A stretch of 46,501 nt of DNA, taken from positions 1-46,501 of the IMG/VR virus record IMGVR_UViG_3300042549_007962; one strand, given 5' to 3'. Positions 6,472 to 12,948 of this stretch are shown here, piece after piece. Made by a program: the position numbers and the translations under genes. The notes under the pieces are model-generated. The model was not told where the DNA came from. It searched no databases and saw only the letters and a program-made list of their open reading frames with translations. How positions within the stretch are numbered: the stretch's first letter is position 1; each line of letters begins with the position of its first letter. Source of the stretch: a virus.

Positions 6472-7464
6472 ATGACAACAACATTAGTAGAATCTTTAAA
6501 CAAGATCTACCCGAACTTAAGTGACAGTATCTTTACTGTTGCAGCTCAGCAGATGAACGATGAACTCTCATCTTCTCTCGACTCACTAGTTCAACCACAG
6601 GGTAAAGTTGGCAATCGTCCAACACCCAAGACAAAGGTTATTCCAGTGATATCAGCAGATGCATTCGTAGGAGAAGACTCTACATACAAGCGCCCTAATG
6701 GCGACAAGTACCATGCCCGCAAGTGGGGAGAGCATGACGACGTCATGGTCCTTCGCGAAGCGCGCAAGAACCAGCAGTACATTCTTCTGTACGGAGCTCC
6801 AGGTTGTGGCAAGACTGCACTCGTTGAAGCTGCGTATGGTGATGAAGTTATCACTGTTCTTGGCACTGGCGACACAGAACTATCAGACTTCATTGGTGGG
6901 TATGTGCAAACACCTACAGGTGGATTCGAATGGGTCGATGGTCCGTTGCTTCGAGCTGCCGAAGAAGGCAGACCATTCTTCATTGATGAAGGTGGGCTTG
7001 TTGACCCTAAGGTCATGGCAGGTGTATATGGACTCATGGATGGTCGTGGTGAGTACACTGTCACTGCAAACCCAGAGCGCGGAACTGTAAAAGCTAAGGA
7101 AGGGTTCTACGTAATCGCAGCAACCAATCCGAATGCTCCCGGAGTTCGACTCTCTGAAGCTCTTCTATCTCGCTTCGTAATACAAGCAGAGATGACTACC
7201 GACTGGGTGCTTGCCAAGAAGCTTGGCGCACCTCAACAGATCGTGACAGTTGCACAGAACTTGTCACGTCGTCAGCAATCAGGTGAAACTGGCTGGTGCC
7301 CACAGATGCGTGAACTACTCGCATTCCGTGACATCGCAAAGACATTTGGCACCAAGTTCGCAATTGCGAACATCATCGCAGCAGCTCCAGAACTGGACCG
7401 CCCCGTCGTTGCGGATGTGTTCACTAGAGTCTACGGTGAAGGTTGCCAATCAGCCAAGATCTAA
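6472..7464 (+). CDS. MoxR/CbbQ/CobS-type AAA+ ATPase
   Basis: This 330-residue protein carries a full AAA+ core: Walker A GAPGCGKT near residues 109-116, Walker B FFIDEGG near 168-174, sensor 1 AATNPN near 216, and an arginine-finger-like SEALLSRF near 225-233. The order and the short SEALLSRF loop match the MoxR/CbbQ/NirQ/CobS group, which remodels partner complexes together with a VWA-domain protein. The VWA protein is the very next gene, which strongly supports the pairing. The gene lacks its own promoter; its start has GACAAAGGACAAAG upstream. The 3' end forms a 10-bp hairpin across the stop codon (7451-7473). Similar CobS-like genes occur in other phages, role unsettled. Confidence 0.88.
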   Translation: MTTTLVESLNKIYPNLSDSIFTVAAQQMNDELSSSLDSLVQPQGKVGNRPTPKTKVIPVISADAFVGEDSTYKRPNGDKYHARKWGEHDDVMVLREARKNQQYILLYGAPGCGKTALVEAAYGDEVITVLGTGDTELSDFIGGYVQTPTGGFEWVDGPLLRAAEEGRPFFIDEGGLVDPKVMAGVYGLMDGRGEYTVTANPERGTVKAKEGFYVIAATNPNAPGVRLSEALLSRFVIQAEMTTDWVLAKKLGAPQQIVTVAQNLSRRQQSGETGWCPQMRELLAFRDIAKTFGTKFAIANIIAAAPELDRPVVADVFTRVYGEGCQSAKI

Positions 7465-7473
7465 TCTTGGCTG
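7451..7473 (+). repeat. Hairpin spanning the stop codon of the AAA+ gene
   Basis: CAGCCAAGAT and ATCTTGGCTG pair perfectly around a 3-base loop containing part of the TAA. A second stem, GAGGGGT/ACCCCTC, follows at 7481-7514, so the whole gap before the next promoter is structured. Confidence 0.7.
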
Positions 7474-7520
7474 TGGGCCGGAGGGGTTCTTGGTGTGGGT
7501 GCCTGGGACCCCTCTACACC

Positions 7521-7529
7521 TGATATAAT
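7521..7529 (+). promoter_or_regulatory. Extended -10 promoter (TGATATAAT)
   Basis: ACCTGATATAATTAACTCA, then GACGGAAGGA and the ATG at 7561. The leader contains an extra ATG followed after three codons by TAG. Confidence 0.88.
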
Positions 7530-7560
7530 TAACTCATCAATCAATGACGGAAGGATAGAC

Positions 7561-9384
7561 ATGGGACACATTAAGTATTCCGCGACACGCGCGGAGCGCA
7601 CTCCAGCTGAGTGGCTCCCCGTTGGCGCACAGATTGGCAACCTTGTCAATATCTGGGCAGGACGCTCAGACATCGTTGCATACGTAGGACCCGGAGCTGG
7701 AGGACCAACCCCAGCTTGCTTCAACCCACCTGTGGCTGAAGTCGAGGTCAATGTTGATATTGCATTCGGCACAGGCACTTCACCAGAGACTATTGGTGAC
7801 CTAAGCAAGCGCGACACACTTTTCGATTGGCCGAAGGCTGCAGGCGCTATCTTCCATGAGGCACTCCATGCTCGCTACTCGCGCTTTAATCTTGAGAAGG
7901 CTCTTGAAGAACTTTCAATGAATGAGTACAGAGCCCTTATGTCTCTCGAGGAATCACGCATCGAACATCATGGTGTTGTGAACTTCCCAGCTAACAGAGT
8001 CTTCCTTCGCGCTTGCGCGTTGGAAATCGTTCTACATGACATCAACGCATCTGCAGATGAGCACTTGTCTCATGGCGTGCGTGCAGTCGCAGGACTCGCA
8101 GCTCTTACTTGCGCTCGTGCAGATGCAGGCTCACTTGACAATGCAGATGTTGCAGAGATCAAAGCTATCATCGTCGACTTTCTTGGCGATGAAGTCTACG
8201 CAAGTCTTCGTGATATATGGATTCGCTTCCAAGCGCATGACAATCACACAGACCCACGCAACCTCTACGAACTTGCTCGCGAGTGGGAAAAGCTTCTTGC
8301 AGACCTTGCTGTCGAGCGTGGTGAACCAGAGAAGCCAACTCCAGGAGGACCTGGGTCAGAGATTCTTGTCATTGTTGATGGCATCATCGAAGACATTAAG
8401 GAAGCTCTTGATGAAGCTGCAGGTGACGTTGCAATTGCTGTTGGTGATGAAGTCGAGAACCAGGAGCAGAAGGAAGATTGGCAGAAGGTTGTCGACATGC
8501 GTTCCCAAGCTGCAAGTCAGCAGAAGGACCACAAGAAGGTTGCGAATGATGTCTTTGGCAAGACTACTTCCGAGATGGGAGTCACTGCAGGCAGTCGTTC
8601 ACGTCTTGCTGAGATTCGTGAGCCACTACCTTCTGAGCGTGCAGCAGCAGTCAAGATTGCGAATCTCTTAGAACGTGCGAAGTATCGTGAGCGCGATGAA
8701 CACGAGATCTCTAGTATTCTTCCACCAGGACGTCTCCGCACTCGTTCGATTGTGCAGGAAGCTGCATATCGCGCTCAAGGTTCAATGCAGCATGCAGAAC
8801 CTTGGAAGCGTACAGTTCGCAAGCACACAGATGACCCAACACTCAAGATTGGTGTGATGGTAGACATCTCAGGCTCAATGTCTTCTGCGATGAATCCCAT
8901 GGCAGTTACTGCATGGGCGATGTCTGAAGCAGGTCGACGTGTTCAAGCGCAGACTGCTATGGTCTACTATGGCGAAGATGTATTCCCTACACTCAAGCCA
9001 GGTCAGCACCTTGACAAGGTTAACGTCTATACTGCGCCTGATGGAACTGAAAAGTTCGACAAAGCATTCAAGGCTCTTGATGGTGGACTTAATCTTCTAC
9101 ATGGCACTGGCGCTCGACTACTTGTAGTTGTGAGCGATGGTTGCTACACAGATGCAGAGCGTGACCATGCGAAAAAGTGGGTGCGTGAATGTGACAAGGC
9201 AGGTGTTGCAGTTCTGTGGCTACCGTTCGACAAGTACGAGCGCAGTGGATACGCAGACAGAATCACTTCAGGAACATCAGCAGTAGTTCTTGCAAAGGTT
9301 CAGGACCCAACAGATGCAGCAGTGACTATCGGTCAGGCAGCTGCGGAAGCTCTATCAAAGATTGGTCGCAGGAACGCGGCCTAA
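7561..9384 (+). CDS. VWA-domain protein with HExxH metallopeptidase-like N-terminus, partner of the AAA+ ATPase
   Basis: This protein has 607 residues. Near residues 98-105 lies HEALHARY, an HExxH zinc peptidase motif. About 28 residues later, LEESRIEHH supplies the acidic third ligand, as in the metallopeptidase/VWA proteins that accompany MoxR ATPases. The middle part is acidic and helical. The C-terminal VWA domain has a complete MIDAS: VDISGSMSS (DxSxS) near 434-442, a threonine loop, and VVSDG near 523. By analogy with CobT/CobS and MoxR-VWA pairs, the VWA domain binds a target through a metal ion and the ATPase remodels it. The start at 7561 follows the promoter and GACGGAAGGA. An earlier in-frame ATG (7495) precedes the promoter and is rejected. 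Confidence 0.85.
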   Translation: MGHIKYSATRAERTPAEWLPVGAQIGNLVNIWAGRSDIVAYVGPGAGGPTPACFNPPVAEVEVNVDIAFGTGTSPETIGDLSKRDTLFDWPKAAGAIFHEALHARYSRFNLEKALEELSMNEYRALMSLEESRIEHHGVVNFPANRVFLRACALEIVLHDINASADEHLSHGVRAVAGLAALTCARADAGSLDNADVAEIKAIIVDFLGDEVYASLRDIWIRFQAHDNHTDPRNLYELAREWEKLLADLAVERGEPEKPTPGGPGSEILVIVDGIIEDIKEALDEAAGDVAIAVGDEVENQEQKEDWQKVVDMRSQAASQQKDHKKVANDVFGKTTSEMGVTAGSRSRLAEIREPLPSERAAAVKIANLLERAKYRERDEHEISSILPPGRLRTRSIVQEAAYRAQGSMQHAEPWKRTVRKHTDDPTLKIGVMVDISGSMSSAMNPMAVTAWAMSEAGRRVQAQTAMVYYGEDVFPTLKPGQHLDKVNVYTAPDGTEKFDKAFKALDGGLNLLHGTGARLLVVVSDGCYTDAERDHAKKWVRECDKAGVAVLWLPFDKYERSGYADRITSGTSAVVLAKVQDPTDAAVTIGQAAAEALSKIGRRNAA

Positions 9385-9390
9385 CAACAT

Positions 9391-9432
9391 TCCGGTGCGG
9401 GAACTCTTCCGTCAAAGCATACCTGCACCGGA
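9391..9432 (+). repeat. Inverted repeat between the VWA and subtilase genes
   Basis: TCCGGTGC (9391-9398) pairs with GCACCGGA (9425-9432), and GG/CC extends it past one mismatch. The loop is about 26 bases with no T run. It may limit readthrough from the VWA gene, since the subtilase has no promoter of the main family. Confidence 0.55.
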
Positions 9433-9468
9433 GCTAACTTAATGACAAACGACAAACAAAGGACGAAC

Positions 9469-10389
9469 ATGAAAACCAAACTAGCAATCACCGGAATCAT
9501 TCTTGCTCTTGCGGCAGGGCTGACTCCATCAGCGCAGGCAACGCAACCAAAGACTCTAGTCATCATTGACTCCGGATTCAACACGCAGCTCCCGTTCTTT
9601 GCGGGCAAGGTAATTGATGAGGCATGCTTTATTGAGCACGGCAAGTGTCCTAACGGGCAAGCATCAATGACTGGCCCAGGTGCAGCAGCACTAGCGGCAA
9701 CGGACGGAGCTAAGGACAGGACGTTTAATCACGGCACGCAGATGGCGTCGGTAGCTAACGCGGTCAACCCTTCTGCCAGATTCGTGTTGATTCGTATCAT
9801 CGGCAAGTCGGACAAAGGCTTCGCCAATACGTACACAACCAAAGCGGTGCAGCTTGCTCTTGATTGGGTTGCGGCTAACTCAGCTCGACTAAACGTCGGT
9901 GCAGTCTCTATCTCAATGGGACGGGCGTACAAAGAAGCGGCATGCCCTATTGAAACTCCACTGCAGTCTCGTATTGTAGAGCTTAAGGCAAGCAACATTG
10001 GTGTGTTCACAGCAGCGGGCAACCGTTCGAACCAAATCAAAGTTGACTATCCGGCATGTATACCAGAAGCAATTACGGTAGGAGCAACGGATACGCGCTA
10101 CACGATTCGTGCAGTCACCGGTTGGGTGTATCCAATCATGCCAAACTCTAACGGTGGCGCGGACCTAGATCTCTACGCTTTAGGTCGTCACAACACGACT
10201 TTGCTTGATGGGTCAAACACCCTTGTGCTTGGAACATCAGCAGCAACGGTTGCGGTGGCGTCTAAGTGGACTCAGTCCCTCTCAGAAGGTGGAACATACG
10301 ACTCCCTATGGGCAACCATCCAGTCCAAGCTGGACAAGGCTTACCGTTCGGTCACAGATGTGGTCCAAAAGCAGTACAACCTGATATAA
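9469..10389 (+). CDS. Secreted subtilisin-like serine protease (S8 family)
   Basis: This 306-residue protein begins with a signal peptide (MKTKLAITGIILALAAGL, then an SAQA-type cleavage site near residue 24). The full S8 catalytic set follows: Asp in VIIDSG near 33, His in NHGTQMAS near 90, the oxyanion Asn in AAGNRS near 184, and Ser in GTSAAT near 262. There is almost no propeptide, unlike most subtilases. The start at 9469 follows AAAGGACGAAC; an upstream ATG (9442) would put nine polar residues before the signal peptide. Possible roles are export to the cell surface, exclusion of rival phages or cleavage of envelope proteins at lysis; the sequence does not decide. The last codons and stop lie inside the next promoter. 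Confidence 0.88.
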   Translation: MKTKLAITGIILALAAGLTPSAQATQPKTLVIIDSGFNTQLPFFAGKVIDEACFIEHGKCPNGQASMTGPGAAALAATDGAKDRTFNHGTQMASVANAVNPSARFVLIRIIGKSDKGFANTYTTKAVQLALDWVAANSARLNVGAVSISMGRAYKEAACPIETPLQSRIVELKASNIGVFTAAGNRSNQIKVDYPACIPEAITVGATDTRYTIRAVTGWVYPIMPNSNGGADLDLYALGRHNTTLLDGSNTLVLGTSAATVAVASKWTQSLSEGGTYDSLWATIQSKLDKAYRSVTDVVQKQYNLI

Positions 10390-10390
10390 T
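10382..10390 (+). promoter_or_regulatory. Extended -10 promoter overlapping the subtilase stop codon
   Basis: CTG-ATA-TAA encodes Leu-Ile-stop of the subtilase and forms TGATATAAT. The predicted +1 (about 10397) is the first base of the closing stem of the structured leader that follows. Confidence 0.85.
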
Positions 10391-10396
10391 TAACTC

Positions 10397-10508
10397 GTTC
10401 AAGGGTGCTAGCCACTAGTTAAACTAGGCGGAACATGCGACGCCCGAGTCCACGTCTCGCAAGAGACCTCTGGCAAGATTGGCCGAAGTATCACCGCGGC
10501 CCTTGAAC
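10397..10508 (+). ncRNA. Structured 5' leader RNA with paired ends
   Basis: A 112-base non-coding stretch begins at the predicted transcription start. GTTCAAGGG (10397-10405) pairs perfectly with CCCTTGAAC (10500-10508). Inside are CTAGT-TAA-ACTAG (10415-10427), GTCTC with a GCAA tetraloop and GAGAC (10454-10467), and a possible GCGG/CCGC stem (10428-10431 with 10494-10497). The layout is a multibranched RNA closed by a long-range helix. It ends 14 bases before a GACGAAAGGA site and the small gene at 10532. It could be a riboswitch-like leader, a stabilising structure or a processed small RNA. It does not fit a tRNA. Confidence 0.6.
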
Positions 10509-10531
10509 ACCTAAACGACGAAAGGACGACC

Positions 10532-10684
10532 ATGCAAACAAAGGCACGTAGCTTTATACGGCGCGGTGATGATATCTTCTGCGCTACCGATGACCAGCAC
10601 GACTACATCCACGAGTACGTAGAAGACTCAAAGCTTGGCGACTGGTACCAATGTCGCTATTGCGATGCGTTCCAGGTGGGTTAA
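10532..10684 (+). CDS. 50-residue zinc-knuckle-like protein
   Basis: This tiny gene reads MQTKARSFIRRGDDIFCATD and on, ending with WYQCRYCDAFQVG. The C-x2-C pair near residue 42, with Cys 17 and several histidines (DQHDYIHEY), suggests a small zinc site. The ATG follows GACGAAAGGACGACC, the standard leader, and the next gene starts 3 bases after its stop. Its long structured leader is unusual for so small a gene. Function is unknown. Confidence 0.65.
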   Translation: MQTKARSFIRRGDDIFCATDDQHDYIHEYVEDSKLGDWYQCRYCDAFQVG

Positions 10685-10686
10685 CC

Positions 10687-10875
10687 ATGGCTACGGAAAG
10701 AGTGTGGTACGCGTCACCTAACGGTGACTGGTGGGTTGGCTCGGATGCGGACTACGTATTCGTACTCAAGGAATCAGACTTGCCGGAAGGCATCGAGCTT
10801 GAATCCATTGAAGGAGACAAGTTCGAGGACATCATCACGAAACACGGGACGACCGTGTACATCGAGACAGAGTAA
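10687..10875 (+). CDS. Small acidic hypothetical protein
   Basis: This 62-residue protein starts 3 bases after the stop of the preceding gene, so the two are probably translated together. It is acidic and beta-rich (RVWYASPNGDWWVGSDADYVFVL, then IELESIEGDKFEDIITKHG). No known motif is seen. The in-frame ATG at 10687 is preferred over an upstream TTG because it fits tight coupling. Confidence 0.6.
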   Translation: MATERVWYASPNGDWWVGSDADYVFVLKESDLPEGIELESIEGDKFEDIITKHGTTVYIETE

Positions 10876-10877
10876 CC

Positions 10878-10886
10878 TGATATAAT
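10878..10886 (+). promoter_or_regulatory. Extended -10 promoter (TGATATAAT)
   Basis: ACCTGATATAATTAAACC; the predicted +1 (about 10893) directly precedes the closing stem of the next structured leader. Confidence 0.85.
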
Positions 10887-10893
10887 TAAACCA

Positions 10894-10969
10894 ACGCGGC
10901 AGGGATAGACTGGTGGCCAAACAACCACCTTCTGCAGAAGGCACGAAACAATCCCAGCTCCTGCCGCGT
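10894..10969 (+). ncRNA. Second structured 5' leader RNA with paired ends
   Basis: ACGCGGCAGG (10894-10903) is the exact complement of CCTGCCGCGT (10960-10969). Nested inside are GGGAT/ATCCC (an alternative continuation), GGTGG/CCACC around CCAAACAA, and a CTTC/GAAG hairpin. The RNA would start at its own closing stem, as in the leader at 10397, but the sequences are not similar. It was tested by eye as a tRNA and fails, because the 17 bases before the 3' acceptor arm do not form a T-arm. The downstream gene at 10997 follows with an ACGACGGAGGAC site. Confidence 0.6.
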
Positions 10970-10996
10970 CCTAACATTCAAACGACGGAGGACAAC

Positions 10997-11179
10997 ATGG
11001 CAGTACAGATTTCAGACGGCAACGCGTTTGCCATCATTGCGGCAGGGCAGCGCGAGCTAAAGAAGCTAGGTCGCCACGATGAGATTGCGGCCTTCACTGA
11101 AGAGATGACGGCTGGCGATTATGACCACCTCATTCAAACAATATGCCGCTGGTTCCCAGATGTGGAGCTCGTGCAGTGA
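10997..11179 (+). CDS. Small helical hypothetical protein
   Basis: This 60-residue protein is mainly helical (NAFAIIAAGQRELKKLG, EIAAFTEEMTAGDYDHLIQTI) and ends in WFPDVELVQ. It resembles short phage proteins of unknown function with the AGDYDHL pattern. ATG 10997 follows a good GGAGG site. A longer in-frame reading from 10913 would use codons inside the structured leader and is rejected. Its stop overlaps the GTG of the next gene. Confidence 0.65.
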   Translation: MAVQISDGNAFAIIAAGQRELKKLGRHDEIAAFTEEMTAGDYDHLIQTICRWFPDVELVQ

Positions 11180-11469
11180 ACGGCGAGCTGCCGGTCCTTA
11201 TGACTCTTGACTGTAAAGGTCCAGGGCGTCCGTGGAACTCTTTAACAAAGGACCAGCGTCTTAACTGGTTTCTTTTTAGAGATCAAAGTCCCGAGCTCTT
11301 CTGCGGCGAGTCTACCGTCATCATCGACACATCTACTCCTGATGACTTCTGGCCAGAGTACTGCCCGAAGTGCCGGACAGATGTTAACTGGGACATTGCA
11401 GTCGTTGAAAAGATGCAGGAGCTAGAAAAGCGGCTAAGTACCGGCTTTGCTCCTGAAAACATGATATAA
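11176..11469 (+). CDS. Zinc-binding hypothetical protein
   Basis: This 97-residue protein has a probable zinc site from Cys in FCGES near residue 44 and the YCPKC pair near residue 67. The GTG start overlaps the stop of the preceding gene and has GGAG ten bases upstream; an in-frame ATG at 11200 is the alternative. The C-terminal helix (IAVVEKMQELEKRLS) may be a coiled coil. Its final codons (ATG-ATA-TAA) form the next promoter. Function is unknown. Confidence 0.6.
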   Translation: MNGELPVLMTLDCKGPGRPWNSLTKDQRLNWFLFRDQSPELFCGESTVIIDTSTPDDFWPEYCPKCRTDVNWDIAVVEKMQELEKRLSTGFAPENMI

Positions 11470-11470
11470 T
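11462..11470 (+). promoter_or_regulatory. Extended -10 promoter overlapping the upstream stop codon
   Basis: ATG-ATA-TAA ends the upstream gene and forms TGATATAAT. It is the first of four promoters of a sub-family with CATGATATAAT and a GGAG-type binding site instead of GACGAAAGGA. Confidence 0.85.
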
Positions 11471-11498
11471 TAACTTATAACGAATTACGTTATAAGTT
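11471..11498 (+). promoter_or_regulatory. Operator-like 11-bp inverted repeat at the transcription start
   Basis: AACTTATAACG (11472-11482) and CGTTATAAGTT (11488-11498) pair perfectly around AATTA. The repeat covers the expected +1 and leader. It may be a repressor site or a 5' stem. Confidence 0.6.
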
Positions 11499-11512
11499 GA
11501 TTGGAGCTTAAG

Positions 11513-11734
11513 ATGAAGATGTATGAATTCGATGTGGTTACTGAAGAGATCAGCCTAGACCAAACAGTTGAAAATCTCCTAGGAATTGATGGAGTAATTT
11601 CAGTTCAGATTTTGGAAAGCGCGAACGGCGCGAATAGCTGGCCAACAATTAAGCTTACCGCTTCACCTTCTGAAAAATTCTACCAAAGTCTCTCAGAGAT
11701 TTTTCCAGATTACGAAGATGGCGAAATAAAGTAA
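11513..11734 (+). CDS. Small hypothetical protein
   Basis: This 73-residue acidic protein is of no recognised family (MKMYEFDVVTEEISLDQTVE; EKFYQSLSEIFPDYEDGE). It reads as a compact alpha/beta fold. ATG 11513 is preferred over an in-frame TTG at 11501, which lies inside the GGAG binding site. It is the first of four small AT-rich transcription units each ending in a strong terminator. Confidence 0.6.
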   Translation: MKMYEFDVVTEEISLDQTVENLLGIDGVISVQILESANGANSWPTIKLTASPSEKFYQSLSEIFPDYEDGEIK

Positions 11735-11747
11735 GTCGTTGCGAGAG

Positions 11748-11775
11748 GCCAGGGCGCGAAAACGCTCTGGCTTTT
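11748..11775 (+). terminator. Intrinsic terminator
   Basis: GCCAGGGCG, loop CGAAAA, CGCTCTGGC, TTTT. A close relative with the shared string GAGAGGCCAGGGC is at 15441. Confidence 0.88.
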
Positions 11776-11797
11776 CGTAATATTTTTATTATAAACA

Positions 11798-11806
11798 TGA
11801 TATAAT
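11798..11806 (+). promoter_or_regulatory. Extended -10 promoter with a start-site inverted repeat
   Basis: AACATGATATAATTC is followed at 11812-11831 by TATTAACG-AATA-CGTTAATA, an 8-bp hairpin sharing the TAACGAAT core of the repeat at 11471. A GGAG site and the ATG at 11849 follow. Confidence 0.8.
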
Positions 11807-11848
11807 TCATTTATTAACGAATACGTTAATATAACGACTGGAGACATC

Positions 11849-12127
11849 ATGTCCGCACAAATCAAAATCATCGAAAAAACCGCTGACGCACTCGTTCTTG
11901 AAATCGACCCAATGCTTTTCAACGACCTCGACGCTGCCGAAAACAACGACGTCTATAACGTCCAAATCAACTTCACTGACACTGACTACGACTGCGAATT
12001 CGACGACTGCAACAAAAAAACCTTGCCGTCAATTTCGTTCCTCGACGACTCGCCTGTCCAGTCCATCATGACTAACTGCCTGTCACATCAGCCACAAGCT
12101 CTCCGCGACTTTATCGCAGCCCTCTAA
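11849..12127 (+). CDS. Small acidic hypothetical protein
   Basis: This 92-residue acidic protein (IDPMLFNDLDAAENNDVYNV, FTDTDYDCEFDDCNKK) looks related to the next gene. Both open with an I-x-EK(T) strand, have an acidic C-x4-C middle, and end with a helix beginning after LP or QPQ and containing DFI/NFI. They may be a diverged tandem duplication. It has its own promoter and terminator. Codon use is unusually C-ending and A-rich compared with the neighbours. Function is unknown. Confidence 0.65.
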   Translation: MSAQIKIIEKTADALVLEIDPMLFNDLDAAENNDVYNVQINFTDTDYDCEFDDCNKKTLPSISFLDDSPVQSIMTNCLSHQPQALRDFIAAL

Positions 12128-12139
12128 CCTGCCGCGACT

Positions 12140-12163
12140 GGCCCAGCTCACGCTGGGCCTTTC
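12140..12163 (+). terminator. Intrinsic terminator
   Basis: GGCCCAGC, loop TCAC, GCTGGGCC, then TTTCGTATTT. Confidence 0.88.
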
Positions 12164-12184
12164 GTATTTATTTTATTATAAACA

Positions 12185-12193
12185 TGATATAAT
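12185..12193 (+). promoter_or_regulatory. Extended -10 promoter (TGATATAAT)
   Basis: AACATGATATAATAAAC, then TAACGAATTGGAG and the ATG at 12231. The TAACGAAT string recurs from the two preceding leaders. Confidence 0.85.
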
Positions 12194-12230
12194 AAACATA
12201 TTACAAACTAACGAATTGGAGATTTTCATC

Positions 12231-12533
12231 ATGAAATATATCGAAAAAACCCTTAACGCTTCTCTCTCGTCAAAACCTGTATTTACTTTCGAACTTGACT
12301 TTGCCGACATCTACGAAAACTACTGCGCCGACAACTGCGTCTGCGACCTCTTCCCAGCTCAAATTACCGTCTACTACTCTGACCAAACTACTATCAACGA
12401 AACCTGCGAAAACTGCCACGACTCGCTTACGCCTTTCTCAACACTCGTATATCTTAACGACGCTAACTTTTCTTGTCATCTTAACGAATTGCCTACTGAA
12501 ACTCAAAACTTTATAAACGACTACGTTTCATAA
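12231..12533 (+). CDS. Small acidic Cys-containing hypothetical protein
   Basis: This 100-residue protein has two Cys pairs (CADNCVC near residue 32-38 and CENC near residue 60). It shares a layout with the preceding gene (IEKT opening strand, acidic Cys-containing centre, C-terminal DFI/NFI helix). The start at ATG 12231 is preferred over the TTG at 12216 inside the binding site. It may bind a metal. Function is unknown. Confidence 0.65.
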   Translation: MKYIEKTLNASLSSKPVFTFELDFADIYENYCADNCVCDLFPAQITVYYSDQTTINETCENCHDSLTPFSTLVYLNDANFSCHLNELPTETQNFINDYVS

Positions 12534-12550
12534 ACGCTCGTCGCTCGCAT

Positions 12551-12582
12551 CGCGCGGCCTCTGCTCTGCATGCCGCGCGTTT
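12551..12582 (+). terminator. Intrinsic terminator
   Basis: CGCGCGGC (12551-12558) pairs with GCCGCGCG (12572-12579) around a 13-base loop, followed by TTTCGCG. The U-run is weak but the stem is strong. Confidence 0.7.
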
Positions 12583-12606
12583 CGCGTAGGCATTTATTAA
12601 AAACCA

Positions 12607-12615
12607 TGATATAAT
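12607..12615 (+). promoter_or_regulatory. Extended -10 promoter (TGATATAAT)
   Basis: CCATGATATAATTAACC, then GGATTGGAGATCC and the ATG at 12649. Confidence 0.86.
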
Positions 12616-12648
12616 TAACCTAACAACACCTACGGATTGGAGATCCAA

Positions 12649-12903
12649 ATGACCAACATGACAAACAGCCTCTCGCTCGGTGAGAACGCAGTGCAGCAGA
12701 TTATCGACGCCGCAGACCGCGACGTTAATGGTGAGCTAAAGTTCCTCGTTAAGGAAGAAATGTTCAGCCTCGCAGGCGAAGTTGAAATCGAAGACTTCCT
12801 AAAGTCTCTCGACATCGAGGCTGTAATTCATACCGCAGTCGAAGAGTTCCGCACAAAGTTCACAGAGCTTCTAAACGAGTCAATCCAAGACATAGAAGAC
12901 TGA
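12649..12903 (+). CDS. Small helical hypothetical protein
   Basis: This 84-residue protein is mostly helical and acidic (AVQQIIDAADRDVNGELKF, VEIEDFLKSLDIEAVIHTA). No family is recognised. The first ATG (12649) is well placed behind GGAG; 12658 is an alternative. It is the fourth and last unit of the CATGATATAAT/GGAG sub-family. Confidence 0.65.
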   Translation: MTNMTNSLSLGENAVQQIIDAADRDVNGELKFLVKEEMFSLAGEVEIEDFLKSLDIEAVIHTAVEEFRTKFTELLNESIQDIED

Positions 12904-12908
12904 AGCAG

Positions 12909-12934
12909 GTAGGGGCGCCGAAAGGCGCCCTTAC
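12909..12934 (+). terminator. Intrinsic terminator
   Basis: GTAGGGGCGCC, loop GAAA, GGCGCCCTTAC (one G-U pair), then TTGTC. A strong 11-bp stem with a GAAA tetraloop and a weak U-tract. Confidence 0.75.
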
Positions 12935-12948
12935 TTGTCATACCTATA

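Noticed and set aside
10894-10969. Possible tRNA because of the length of about 76 bases and paired ends
   Set aside because: The 17 bases before the 3' arm do not form a T-arm, there is no TTC-type loop, and no 7-base anticodon loop fits.
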